A DNA stretch of 31,475 bases, from positions 1 through 31,475 of the forward strand of contig JAIRKR010000029.1 of assembly GCA_031260015.1 (NCBI GenBank), in the 5' to 3' direction. Shown here in pieces: positions 1 to 7,020 of the stretch. Each line of letters opens with the position of its first letter. Position 1 is the stretch's first letter. The position numbers and the translations under genes are program-made. The stretch comes from Puniceicoccales bacterium (GTDB taxonomy: Bacteria; Verrucomicrobiota; Verrucomicrobiia; Opitutales; UBA9783). Under the pieces are notes generated by a model. It searched no databases and had not been told where the DNA came from. It saw nothing but the letters and a program-made list of their open reading frames with translations.

Positions 1-197
1 CCCCAAACAGCCTTCATTTTATCGTACCAAACACCTGTTTTGCTGTAGGCTGGAAGACTAGGGTTCCCTCCATCTATTGTGCCCGATTTATATTTTCCTT
101 CAAACGGCGGCGTGTAGGCTAGGCTATAAACGATACCTATCGACCACAGGCATACACTTAAAATACTTTGAAATAGCCTTAGACAAATCCAATGCAT
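1..197 (-). CDS. secreted protein of unknown function, 5' part only
   Basis: An open frame runs leftward from an ATG at 197 to the window edge, about 65 codons without a stop. It begins MHWICLRLFQSILSVCLWSI and continues through VYSLA, a typical signal peptide: a positive residue near the start, a hydrophobic core and a small residue before likely cleavage at Ala27. The exported part seen (YTPPFEGKYKSGTIDGGNPS and about 18 more residues) is rich in Gly, Tyr and Pro. I do not recognise the family. No Shine-Dalgarno precedes the ATG. A TATAAT box ends six bases upstream, suggesting a leaderless transcript. The frame is also open upstream of the ATG, but no other ATG is in phase nearby. The C-terminus lies outside the window, so domain and length are unknown. 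Confidence 0.55.
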   Translation of the reverse strand, partial: MHWICLRLFQSILSVCLWSIGIVYSLAYTPPFEGKYKSGTIDGGNPSLPAYSKTGVWYDKMKAVW

Positions 198-203
198 TGA
201 ATA

Positions 204-232
204 ATTATAAGCCGTTGAAGGACTAAGAGCAA
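204..232 (-). promoter_or_regulatory. sigma70-like promoter, probably leaderless
   Basis: Read on the - strand, TTGCTC (232-227), a 17-base spacer and a perfect TATAAT (209-204) are followed six bases later by the ATG at 197. Transcription would be expected to start at or within a base or two of the ATG. The rest of 198-437, up to dnaX, shows no further gene or clear signal. Confidence 0.45.
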
Positions 233-437
233 GCCAAGAATTTTCATAGTGTCTCGGATAAAGTACAAAAAGAACGCATTTCAATTTCCATGAACAACGG
301 CCAAAATCTTTTTCATTGGTTCCCAATGGCAGTGTAAAAAATTTGCAAATACGGCAAAATGAAAGAGTACATTGCCCTCACAAATGATCCAAGAAATTGT
401 ATTGTCATTTTTTAAATTTTGTCTTCACTGAAAGCAG

Positions 438-1544
438 ATGGACAATTATCGGGTTATTGCAAGGCGTTGGCGTCCAAAAACATTCAAAGATCTTGTAGGC
501 CAAGAGGCCATTGTTCAGACTTTATCGAATGCCATTCAATCAAAACGCATTGCGCACGCTTATCTGTTTGTGGGACCCCGGGGAACCGGAAAAACAAGTA
601 CCGCACGCTTATTTGCCATGGCACTCAATTGTGAAAATGGACCTCGTCTCGACTTTGACCCAGCAAGTCCTCGTTGTCAGGCAATTTTGCAAGGGCAAAG
701 CCTTGATGTCATCGAGATCGATGGCGCTTCCAACAATTCCGTGGAACAAATTCGTTCTTTGCGGGAAGATTGCCAGTACGCTCCTGCGGAAAGTCCGTTT
801 AAAATTTATATATTGGATGAAGTCCACATGTTATCGACAGCCGCCTTCAACGCACTGCTGAAAACTTTGGAAGAGCCTCCATCGCATGTAAAATTTATAT
901 TTGCCACCACCGAAATTTACAAAGTCCCCACCACCATTTTATCGCGCTGCCAACATTTTGAATTCTATCCCTTGGGCTCCCAAGTCATTCAACAGCATCT
1001 GCGCTACATCATAGACTGCGAACGTATTGGGGCCGAAGAGGAAGCTCTCGCCATCATCGCCCAATTGGCCGAAGGTGGCATGCGCGATGCCCAGTCCATG
1101 TTGGATCAAGTTTTAGCCTTTTGCGATGGTCAGTTAACACGCGAAGCCGTGCGTGCCATGTACGGGCTTGCAACGACGGAAACCATCCAGGCTTTAGCCT
1201 CTTACGTTGAACAAGGAGAATATGCCGCAATTCTCAGCGTCGTGGATGACATCGTAAAAAATGGGTGCGATTCCTATAGAGTTCTAAAAGATCTGCAAAA
1301 TTGCTTTCACGAACGTTTTATGCACGCCATTCAACAAAATGAGCCCTCCATTTCTCCATTCGTGTATACAAAAATCCTAGAAATATTGAAAACAGGAGAA
1401 GAATCCCTTCAAAAAGGATTGTCTGTGCGTAGTCACCTGGAAAGTATTTTATTCAAAGCGGTTGAGTGTATCAAGTTAACGTCCGTAGAAAAACTTCTCA
1501 AAATCTTAAACGATGCCCAAGAGATAAAAAAAAACTTCCCATAA
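438..1544 (+). CDS. dnaX: DNA polymerase III gamma subunit (clamp loader ATPase)
   Basis: This is the clamp-loader motor that opens the sliding clamp at primer ends with the delta subunits. The 368-residue product starts MDNYRVIARRWRPKTF, the usual DnaX opening. It has Walker A GPRGTGKT (46-53), Walker B ILDEVH (125-130) and the sensor region ending SRC (169-171), followed by the lid domain and an oligomerisation domain. The zinc module normally has four Cys after the first helix. Here only C65 and C80 remain in that stretch, so metal binding is probably lost. The zero frame ends just after a run of nine A (1526-1534), with codons for I-K-K-N-F-P then TAA. The length fits a gamma form, and a longer tau form is possible by slippage (next entry). 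No strong ribosome binding site precedes the ATG. holA lies in the same window on the other strand. Confidence 0.93.
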   Translation: MDNYRVIARRWRPKTFKDLVGQEAIVQTLSNAIQSKRIAHAYLFVGPRGTGKTSTARLFAMALNCENGPRLDFDPASPRCQAILQGQSLDVIEIDGASNNSVEQIRSLREDCQYAPAESPFKIYILDEVHMLSTAAFNALLKTLEEPPSHVKFIFATTEIYKVPTTILSRCQHFEFYPLGSQVIQQHLRYIIDCERIGAEEEALAIIAQLAEGGMRDAQSMLDQVLAFCDGQLTREAVRAMYGLATTETIQALASYVEQGEYAAILSVVDDIVKNGCDSYRVLKDLQNCFHERFMHAIQQNEPSISPFVYTKILEILKTGEESLQKGLSVRSHLESILFKAVECIKLTSVEKLLKILNDAQEIKKNFP

Positions 1545-1921
1545 GTACGCATTCCTTTACGGCTTGTGCCGCTTCTGTGGAAGGGGTTAAGGATGGGAAA
1601 GAAACTTTTTTTCAAAAAGAAGAAAAGCCTGACAACATCCTCGATGGAACAGGCGTCGAAAACACGCCACTGGATATCCATGCCTCGTTGGAAGCCGACC
1701 CAGAACCCGTATGTAATTTGGATGACTTCCCAACATCAGCCCCCCACAAAGCAACCACCATTTTGACACCACCACCCAATTTCCGGGATGTACGCGACGC
1801 GTTGCCAAAAAATGTGCAAAATCAATTTTCAGAATTACTGCACGGCAAAATCGTCGGCATTTGGCCCATAAGGTCGAATTATTTCATAAAAAATAAGCAT
1901 CCCCATACTTTCAATGATTAA
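1532..1921 (+). CDS. dnaX: tau-type extension of dnaX reached by a -1 shift at A9
   Basis: After the run of nine A (1526-1534) the -1 frame stays open for 129 codons to a stop at 1919-1921. A -1 ribosomal shift, or RNA polymerase adding one A, would fuse DnaX residues 1-365 to this tail and give a product of about 494 residues. The tail is acidic and Pro-rich, then basic near the end. I see no known domain, which is also usual for divergent tau C-termini. No independent start with a ribosome binding site was found for this frame, so a separate gene is unlikely. Downstream there is a small perfect stem, CGGC-TTGT-GCCG (1560-1571), nested inside CTTCC/GGAAG (1535-1539 with 1579-1583), which could stimulate shifting. 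A plain frameshift mutation or a sequencing error in the homopolymer is the alternative. Confidence 0.6.
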   Translation, partial: KLPISTHSFTACAASVEGVKDGKETFFQKEEKPDNILDGTGVENTPLDIHASLEADPEPVCNLDDFPTSAPHKATTILTPPPNFRDVRDALPKNVQNQFSELLHGKIVGIWPIRSNYFIKNKHPHTFND

Positions 1922-1959
1922 CTTGCCAAAATAGGGCAAAAGGTTTTAAACTTAAACAT

Positions 1960-2262
1960 ATGCCATGGTACCTATATCGCGTGTTGTTGCCTAACACGGC
2001 GCAAGTGGATTGTCCCATCATCGAAATGTGTCACGGGTGTAATGAACGCATTACCCTAGATCCCCACTCGGGATATCCCCTGGAACGCGTTTATACGGCC
2101 CCCAATTTGAGCAAAGGATACTCGGAGTCACACACGAAAAAATTGTTATCCAACACTAACCTCGCAAGAAAGGGATTTACAAAATACGTTCGTGATAAAT
2201 CTTCGGGGTGTTACGTAAAGTCGGTTGGACAACAGGGACCCAACTTGTTTAAGGTCAGATAG
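1960..2262 (+). CDS. FmdB-like small zinc-ribbon-type protein
   Basis: The 100-residue protein begins MPWYLYRV, resembling the MPxYxYxC opening of FmdB-family regulatory proteins. It has a single CxxC pair (C24, C27) plus C18. The C-terminal part (LARKGFTKYVRDKSSGCYVK, then GPNLFKV) resembles the tail of FmdB-like proteins from verrucomicrobial relatives as I remember them. The second Cys pair of a standard ribbon is not clear, so zinc binding is uncertain. Family members are small cytoplasmic proteins of poorly known role. It follows the dnaX extension by 38 bases on the same strand. A weak AAAAGG lies about 17 bases upstream of the ATG. A remnant of another gene continues directly behind its TAG stop. 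Confidence 0.5.
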   Translation: MPWYLYRVLLPNTAQVDCPIIEMCHGCNERITLDPHSGYPLERVYTAPNLSKGYSESHTKKLLSNTNLARKGFTKYVRDKSSGCYVKSVGQQGPNLFKVR

Positions 2263-2519
2263 ATTGACTCAAAGTTAATCCTTGCTTCTGAAAGTTCACC
2301 ACCCGCTTTAATGCTTAAAATCTTAGCTCAGGTTGCCGATGGATGCATACCCTTTAAATATCAAGTTCTAAAAATGACAACCTTCCTTAATATCACCAAA
2401 GCAACCCTTTTGGAATCAAGTATGCTTCAAAATTTGTAAAGAAATGCGCAATGCAGGTACACACGAAATCCGCCTGTCGCGTTGCCATACCCTTTTGAAA
2501 AAAATGCAGATATTTCGAT
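2263..2519 (+). pseudogene. probable maf (nucleotide pyrophosphatase) remnant
   Basis: Directly after the FmdB-like stop, the same frame reads DSKLILASESSPPALMLKIL and, a little later, GCIPFKYQVL. This resembles the start of Maf proteins (KLILASxSPRRxxLL, then GIPFEV). A stop follows at 2437-2439. In another + frame the text CKEMRNAGTHEIRLSRCHTL resembles the Maf LSGxTHEVxTxVCL segment. The spacing between the two parts is about 180 bases instead of about 300, so internal sequence is missing as well as the frame. An ATG-initiated 42-codon frame (2311-2439) exists but has no ribosome binding site. Maf proteins hydrolyse modified nucleoside triphosphates. This copy cannot be functional as read. 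The assignment rests on short motif matches and is tentative. Confidence 0.35.
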
Positions 2520-2894
2520 TTAAATATGCAAAGAATCCGTCTCATCCTTCTGCACGTACCCCACATCTTGCCGATGATGATTAACTTCATTTTTTTTAAG
2601 ATAGGCATTAAATAAATCGTCCGCACTCATTCCTAGTACCTGAGCAAGGCAAATAACAAAATGAACGATGTCCACCAATTCAACCCGAGCATTTTGTACG
2701 TCCATCTTTTGGTAATGCGCCCACCACTTCCAGGGTACACAATCCACCAACTCCGATACCTCTTGCTGTAGAGCTCGTGCGTAATTGAGGATCCATTTGG
2801 CAGTTTCTTCTTGATGTAAACGGTCAACATCTTCACCCAAAATGCGAACGTTTAATCCCCGCTGCATCTCAAACATCTTTTCTAGTTTATCCAT
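2520..2894 (-). CDS. dimeric all-alpha dUTPase / MazG-like pyrophosphatase
   Basis: This protein is likely to hydrolyse dUTP to dUMP, keeping uracil out of DNA and feeding dTMP synthesis. From the ATG at 2894 it has 124 residues, starting MDKLEKMFEMQRGLN. It carries metal-binding signatures of the all-alpha NTP pyrophosphatase fold: an E-V-S-E pair before LVDCVPWKWW and an ELVD (ExxD) in the segment ARVELVDIVHF. The PWKWW and LGMSADDLFNAYLKKNEVN segments match the dimeric dUTPase family as I know it. The frame is open further upstream to 2993, but that part is translated tRNA-Lys, so the later start is correct. The ATG lies only 11 bases after the encoded CCA of tRNA-Lys, so both are probably cut from one transcript. 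No strong ribosome binding site is visible. Confidence 0.75.
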   Translation of the reverse strand: MDKLEKMFEMQRGLNVRILGEDVDRLHQEETAKWILNYARALQQEVSELVDCVPWKWWAHYQKMDVQNARVELVDIVHFVICLAQVLGMSADDLFNAYLKKNEVNHHRQDVGYVQKDETDSLHI

Positions 2895-2905
2895 ACCGAT
2901 AAAAT

Positions 2906-2980
2906 TGGTAGGCCGGCAGGGGCTCGAACCCTGAACCAATGGCTTAAAAGGCCACTGCTCTACCATTGAGCTACCGACCC
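2906..2980 (-). tRNA. tRNA-Lys (anticodon TTT), CCA encoded
   Basis: Read on the - strand it begins GGGTCGGTAGCTCAATGGTA. The acceptor stem GGGTCGG pairs with CCGGCCT, with two G-U pairs. The D stem is GCTC/GAGC, the anticodon arm GTGGC-CTTTTAA-GCCAT places TTT in the loop, and the T arm is CAGGG-TTCGAGC-CCCTG. The discriminator is A and CCA is encoded (2908-2906). It lies between holA and the dUTPase gene on the same strand. Confidence 0.95.
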
Positions 2981-3015
2981 AAGTATTAAGCATTCACAGT
3001 TACACGACTATTTTG

Positions 3016-4098
3016 TTAAAGTGTCAATTTTTTTTGAGGAGTTTTTAAACGCACAAACGTCTTCCGAGCAAGATTTTCCATAATAGGATACGTATTTTTG
3101 GGTGTTTTTAAAAGTTGATCGAATACCTCCACAAAATCCATTTGCAATTGCAGTAAAACTTCGTAAGGGAAGGGCGCTTTTAACCGACTCACATACCACG
3201 GATTTTGAGAAAACAAACAAAATGTATTCTTAGTCCTCATAGGGCCAAAAAACTGTTGAAACGTTGACTCCATGGATGCCAAAGATTGTTTATCGCAACG
3301 GGTCACGGCATGCTTTTGCCGCAAATAAGCTATTTGCAATAAAAGACGGTTTCTATTTTGCAACGCACTTAAAATGCTACGCACCTCCTTGTGGAGAAGA
3401 TAATGATTGCCTAGACTTTGCAGATATCTTCTGAAATCTCCCGCATAAAAAGCTTCCACGGGCTCAAAGAACTCGTCGTTGGGTACCGTAGGTGTATTGC
3501 CTAAAACGCAATCCCGCGTAATTGTTCCCCGAAAATTATTGAAGCAAGCCAATTTTTCAAATTCGTTCGACATCATTCGCGGACGACCGTTTAATTTTTG
3601 AATGAATATCTCGGTTGCATCGGGAGCCATCGTCACGGCATACTGCCTTGATAGTTTCTCCATCAGTGCACGTAAACGAGACCCTTGCCCGGCCTCCTCC
3701 AATTCGGTACAGTAAGCCAACGATTGAATTGTTTTAAACAACTTCGTACGCTTATCGACCGTTGAGGCGGAAATGAAAAAGTACGTCGCATCGGGCAGTT
3801 GTTTTAAAAAGTGAAGCCACTTTTCAACCGCATCTTGCCCCGCTTCCGTAATCGCCGGACTTGTACTGGCAAATAAATTTGTGTTGCGTAACCAAACGCA
3901 CTTGCGAGGTTCAAAAAAATCTACCGTGCGCAGACTTTCCACAGTAGTTTCAAAAACACGCTTCAGATCCGAAACGGTGTTCATTTGACCATCGATGACT
4001 TCTAAAGAGGTGTTTGCAAGCGTTTCAATTACTGCCTTTGCCTTGAGTTCAACAAAAAACTCATCCGAACCAAAAATAAGTTGAAAAGAAGTCTCCAT
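3016..4098 (-). CDS. holA: DNA polymerase III delta subunit
   Basis: Delta is the wrench of the clamp loader that binds and opens the beta clamp, working with DnaX. The 360-residue length fits the family. The start METSFQLIFGSDEFFVELKA resembles HolA openings, where a GxDxFL-type element begins the first domain. The segment YFFISASTVDKRTKLFKTIQ matches the HolA strand followed by D-x-R/K-x-K-L-x-K. The later parts (LARQ-like AVTMAPDATEIFIQKLNGRP, and a helical C-terminal collar domain) fit as well. Its ATG lies two bases after the lpxK stop, so the two genes are almost certainly cotranscribed. tRNA-Lys follows about 35 bases downstream. Confidence 0.85.
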   Translation of the reverse strand: METSFQLIFGSDEFFVELKAKAVIETLANTSLEVIDGQMNTVSDLKRVFETTVESLRTVDFFEPRKCVWLRNTNLFASTSPAITEAGQDAVEKWLHFLKQLPDATYFFISASTVDKRTKLFKTIQSLAYCTELEEAGQGSRLRALMEKLSRQYAVTMAPDATEIFIQKLNGRPRMMSNEFEKLACFNNFRGTITRDCVLGNTPTVPNDEFFEPVEAFYAGDFRRYLQSLGNHYLLHKEVRSILSALQNRNRLLLQIAYLRQKHAVTRCDKQSLASMESTFQQFFGPMRTKNTFCLFSQNPWYVSRLKAPFPYEVLLQLQMDFVEVFDQLLKTPKNTYPIMENLARKTFVRLKTPQKKLTL

Positions 4099-4100
4099 GG

Positions 4101-5303
4101 TTAACCTATTTTCCGATTTCGATCGTAAGTTAATTTTTCCAATACCTGTTCAAAAACATGATCTGCATCACACCATTCAATTTCCATGCGCAGAAAGTAA
4201 AAAGGCAAAGTGGGTTTAAAGTTTTCTCCAATACGTACGGCGTCCTTTTCGGTTGTAACCACCCATTGCGCTCCCGCAAGTCGTGCGTTATGAAAAAATT
4301 GATCTAGCTCTTCCTGGGTAAAGCGATGATGATCGATAAAATGCCTAATATACACCAATTGAGCCTCTTCATTCTTTAAAAATCGCTCAAAGCTTTCCGG
4401 CGAAGCAATGCCACTTAAGACGGCAACTTTAATCCCTCTTAGCATTTTCAAATCAAGTCTTTCGAACTTATCAATGGGTTGCAAGTATTTTGGGCAATGA
4501 ATACAAGGCAATAACTTGGCACGCTTATTGTAGCGGCGAATAAATCGTTCCAATGCACGTAATCGTTCCGGAGCCACCTGATCACTTTTGGTTAAAAAAA
4601 TAAAATGTGCACGTTTCATATGCGACAAAGGTTCCCTTAAAATCCCACGCGGCAACAGAGCTCCATTGCCAAATGGATTGGTGGCATCCACCAGCAGCAA
4701 ATAAAAACTTCCCTTGAGTTGTAAATATTGAAAGCCGTCATCCAAAACCAACACATCCGCATTAAAGTGCCGAATGGCGTATTGTCCTGCTTTGACGCGA
4801 TCTTTGTCCACAATAACTGGAATATTAGGTAAGTTGCGTGCCAACAAAACAGGCTCGTCGCCTGAAATTTCCGACGATATCAAGCAACGCACACCATCGC
4901 TTACAACTTTAGGGGGTGGCGGAAGCGAATGGGTCAACCATCGCATCCAGCCTTTCCAACACCTTTCTTTTTTACCCTTATATCCACGACTTAAAACCGC
5001 CACCTTGCGTCCATTTTTACTTAGGTAACGCGCTGTCTTTTCAACAACAGGGGTCTTGCCCGTTCCACCTACGGTCAAATTACCCACAACAATCACCGTA
5101 CACCCTAAGTGTTGGGCGTGCAGCCATCGTTTTTCATACGCACGTGTCCTTAGCTTAACAACCCATAGAAAAAAAAATGAAAAGGCACGTAAAACAAATG
5201 CCAAATAACGGGCCTTCTTGTCGTGTCGTTTGTTATAAATAACATCGACGATGAAACTTTCACACAATTTTAACTTCTGATGCCAACACTTAAAATAGTG
5301 CAT
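4101..5303 (-). CDS. lpxK: tetraacyldisaccharide 4'-kinase (lipid A)
   Basis: LpxK phosphorylates the 4' position of the lipid A disaccharide at the inner membrane, so this cell makes lipid A. The 400-residue protein has a hydrophobic N-terminal segment (about 32-50) that anchors it. It carries the characteristic P-loop GNLTVGGTGKTP (74-85), followed by VLSRGYKGK. DDGFQ is the family's second signature and lies near residues 190-195, preceded by ADVLVL. A C-terminal TTEKDAVR motif is present. The N-terminus is somewhat longer than in Escherichia coli LpxK, and no better internal start is evident. It sits 17 bases after the Pal-like lipoprotein and 2 bases before holA. Confidence 0.93.
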   Translation of the reverse strand: MHYFKCWHQKLKLCESFIVDVIYNKRHDKKARYLAFVLRAFSFFFLWVVKLRTRAYEKRWLHAQHLGCTVIVVGNLTVGGTGKTPVVEKTARYLSKNGRKVAVLSRGYKGKKERCWKGWMRWLTHSLPPPPKVVSDGVRCLISSEISGDEPVLLARNLPNIPVIVDKDRVKAGQYAIRHFNADVLVLDDGFQYLQLKGSFYLLLVDATNPFGNGALLPRGILREPLSHMKRAHFIFLTKSDQVAPERLRALERFIRRYNKRAKLLPCIHCPKYLQPIDKFERLDLKMLRGIKVAVLSGIASPESFERFLKNEEAQLVYIRHFIDHHRFTQEELDQFFHNARLAGAQWVVTTEKDAVRIGENFKPTLPFYFLRMEIEWCDADHVFEQVLEKLTYDRNRKIG

Positions 5304-5320
5304 ACAAAGTTAACCCAGCA

Positions 5321-5884
5321 CTACTTCAACGGATATATTACCAAATCACAGCGACGATCTTTCCAGGAATCGACTTTGCTCAATCCCTGCGTTGCATGTA
5401 TGCTCCCTAAGGATAAAATTTCAACATTTCTTTCCGCAATGCCATTGTTTACCAGAAAGTACTCAACACTATTCGCTCTTTTTTCTCCCAAACGTAAGTT
5501 GTAAGCGTCCGTACCTCGCCAGTCACAATGTCCAACAATCAACAGTGTTGATTGCGGACTATGTTTCAAATGTTCAACGATGGCACATAGCAAATCTTGA
5601 TTTTTTTCGGATAACATAAAGTTGTCAAAATCGAAATAAACAGACAATGCCACATCTTGCTCATTGTACAGTTGACCATAGACTTTATCCTCCGACCTTT
5701 CAAATGAGTGACAACGTTCATCCAATCCTTCAAAATTCTCATCGTCTTGCAAACATTTTCCACTCTCCGGACGTATAGGTTGCTTTACCTGAGTATCGGA
5801 AGGCTGAGGATCTGGAAACTGTTTCGAACGATTGAAACAACCTGCTAAGCAAATACAAAAAACCACTGCATAAACTCTTTTCAT
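5321..5884 (-). CDS. Pal/OmpA-domain lipoprotein
   Basis: The 187-residue protein begins MKRVYAVVFCICLAGC, a lipoprotein signal with lipobox L13-A14-G15-C16. The acylated Cys would anchor it in a membrane, most likely the outer one. About 70 linker residues follow, then an OmpA-like peptidoglycan-binding domain from about residue 80. YFDFDNFMLSEKNQDLL is its first strand and helix, and GHCDWRGTDAYNLRLGEKRA is the diaminopimelate-contact region, with the family D and R both present. This is the architecture of Pal, which ties the outer membrane to peptidoglycan with the Tol system. No tol genes are in this window, so the exact name is left open. A possible promoter upstream on the - strand is TTGCAA, 16 bases, TACATT. 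AGAAG lies just before the ATG. Confidence 0.8.
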   Translation of the reverse strand: MKRVYAVVFCICLAGCFNRSKQFPDPQPSDTQVKQPIRPESGKCLQDDENFEGLDERCHSFERSEDKVYGQLYNEQDVALSVYFDFDNFMLSEKNQDLLCAIVEHLKHSPQSTLLIVGHCDWRGTDAYNLRLGEKRANSVEYFLVNNGIAERNVEILSLGSIHATQGLSKVDSWKDRRCDLVIYPLK

Positions 5885-5971
5885 AAGTTTCTTCTACTTG
5901 AATGTAAATCGACAAAAATGTTTTGCAAGAATTATGTGCAACAAGTGTCAAATTTTAACTTGCCAAAGGAA

Positions 5972-5992
5972 GGCCTTGGCTAAACCAAGGCC
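5972..5992 (-). terminator. hairpin after rpsT, likely terminator
   Basis: A perfect 8-bp stem GGCCTTGG/CCAAGGCC (5972-5979 with 5985-5992) encloses a 5-base loop. It lies 22-42 bases after the rpsT stop on the - strand. The following sequence is only modestly T-rich (TTCCTTT), so termination may be weak or partial before the Pal-like gene. Confidence 0.5.
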
Positions 5993-6013
5993 CTAGATAG
6001 GATGGGAGAAATT

Positions 6014-6337
6014 TTATTCTACCGAGACGCCCTGTTCAACCAATTTTTCTTCAGAAACAACTGGTTTTTCTTCGGGAATACTTATAAAAATATGCTTTGC
6101 CAAACGACTTTTTAAGCGATTTACCCTATTGGTGTGGATAACCTTACGTTTGGCAGCTTTATCCAAAGCAGACATGTATTCTATGGCAACGGACTTTATT
6201 GCATCTTTATCATTCGTAGGCTCTAGTGCCCGCAGTTTTTTGGAAAATGTCTTTAGACGACCTCTTTCAGCTTTATTTTTTGCAGTTAATTTTGCCGTTT
6301 GTCGGATCGACTTTTGGGATGATTTTATGTTTGCCAT
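6014..6337 (-). CDS. rpsT: 30S ribosomal protein S20
   Basis: S20 binds 16S rRNA early in assembly of the small subunit. The protein is 107 residues. It begins MANIKSSQKSIRQTAKLTAK, the standard S20 opening, and continues with basic helices including KRKVIHTNRVNRLKSRLAKH. The C-terminus has an acidic extension of about 20 residues (from IPEEKPVV to the end) beyond the usual length of about 88. AAAGAG lies shortly before the ATG, a plausible ribosome binding site. A hairpin follows the gene. Confidence 0.95.
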   Translation of the reverse strand: MANIKSSQKSIRQTAKLTAKNKAERGRLKTFSKKLRALEPTNDKDAIKSVAIEYMSALDKAAKRKVIHTNRVNRLKSRLAKHIFISIPEEKPVVSEEKLVEQGVSVE

Positions 6338-6640
6338 ACGCTCTTTGTAAATCTCTTTCCAATAAAGAAAAAATCAATTCGCACCGATGTCAAGTCATAT
6401 GTTTACGAATAAAGTGAATAACTTTCCCCTGCAACAATCCGTAAAGCTATGTAAAATATCGCTTTACACACTTGACAAAAATTTTCTTTCGAAAACGCTA
6501 TTGGTAAACACTGGATACTTAATCGTATTAAAAAACACGACTCTTTAGCGTTATATTGCCAAACAATACTTTAACGTGGTTCCTGTGCTACTTTTTTATT
6601 TCTACAATAGTGCTTCCTTCCATTAGGACAAACAGTCTAT
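6338..6640. other. 303-base gap between HPr and rpsT
   Basis: No convincing gene is visible on either strand. It contains an inverted repeat GTAAAGC/GCTTTAC (6441-6447 with 6461-6467) with a possible inner TAT/ATA pairing. Immediately to its right is a TTGACA (6472-6477) facing + without a good -10 at 16-18 bases. On the - strand, TTGACA overlapping 6387-6392 also lacks a convincing -10. The rpsT promoter probably lies here, but I cannot fix it. Confidence 0.3.
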
Positions 6641-6916
6641 TTATACATCCTCCCTAAATTCACTTTTGAATAACCTTTGTAAATCTGACCATACCGCCTT
6701 ACAATCCGCTTTTGGACCCTCTAAGTATGTGTCCAGCAACGCATGACGACCTGCCGCCAAGATCATCATATCTATAATGCTACCACCATCGGCTGTCTGC
6801 TGATTGTACGCAAATGTCACAGATACATCAGGATATCGTTTCACCACACGTACAATTTTAGCGCAAGGCCTTGCGTGCAGACCTATTTCATTGGTTACCA
6901 TCAATTGTCCTCGCAT
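6641..6916 (-). CDS. HPr-family phosphocarrier protein
   Basis: HPr carries a phosphoryl group on a histidine in the sugar phosphotransferase system and in related regulation. From the ATG at 6916 the product has 91 residues and reads MRGQLMVTNEIGLHARPCAK. The active-site GLHARP has its His at residue 14. A second signature, GGSIIDMMILAA, corresponds to the regulatory serine region (G-K-S-I-M-x-L-M in typical HPr). An upstream in-frame GTG at 6928 would add four residues. I prefer the ATG because it gives the usual distance to the active His. No enzyme I or sugar permease gene is nearby, so the role may be regulatory. No clear ribosome binding site was seen. Confidence 0.8.
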   Translation of the reverse strand: MRGQLMVTNEIGLHARPCAKIVRVVKRYPDVSVTFAYNQQTADGGSIIDMMILAAGRHALLDTYLEGPKADCKAVWSDLQRLFKSEFREDV

Positions 6917-7020
6917 TACATATGTCACAAGATCTTATGTGATACGAAATAAAAAGTTTTGACAACACAATCTTTTCATTTGCCTTATTTTACAAAAAAT
7001 GTTGAGATACCATAGAAACA

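Noticed and set aside
419..861. Alternate + strand frames inside the dnaX start
   Set aside because: Shadow frames of dnaX, which has full motif support.
2393..2626. 77-codon - strand frame
   Set aside because: Overlaps the dUTPase in another frame; composition is not protein-like and there is no ribosome site.
2895..2993. N-terminal 33-residue extension of the dUTPase frame
   Set aside because: It is the translation of tRNA-Lys, a common artefact. The real start is the ATG at 2894.
6472..6501. TTGACA as a + strand promoter
   Set aside because: No acceptable -10 at 16-18 bases and no gene before 7021.
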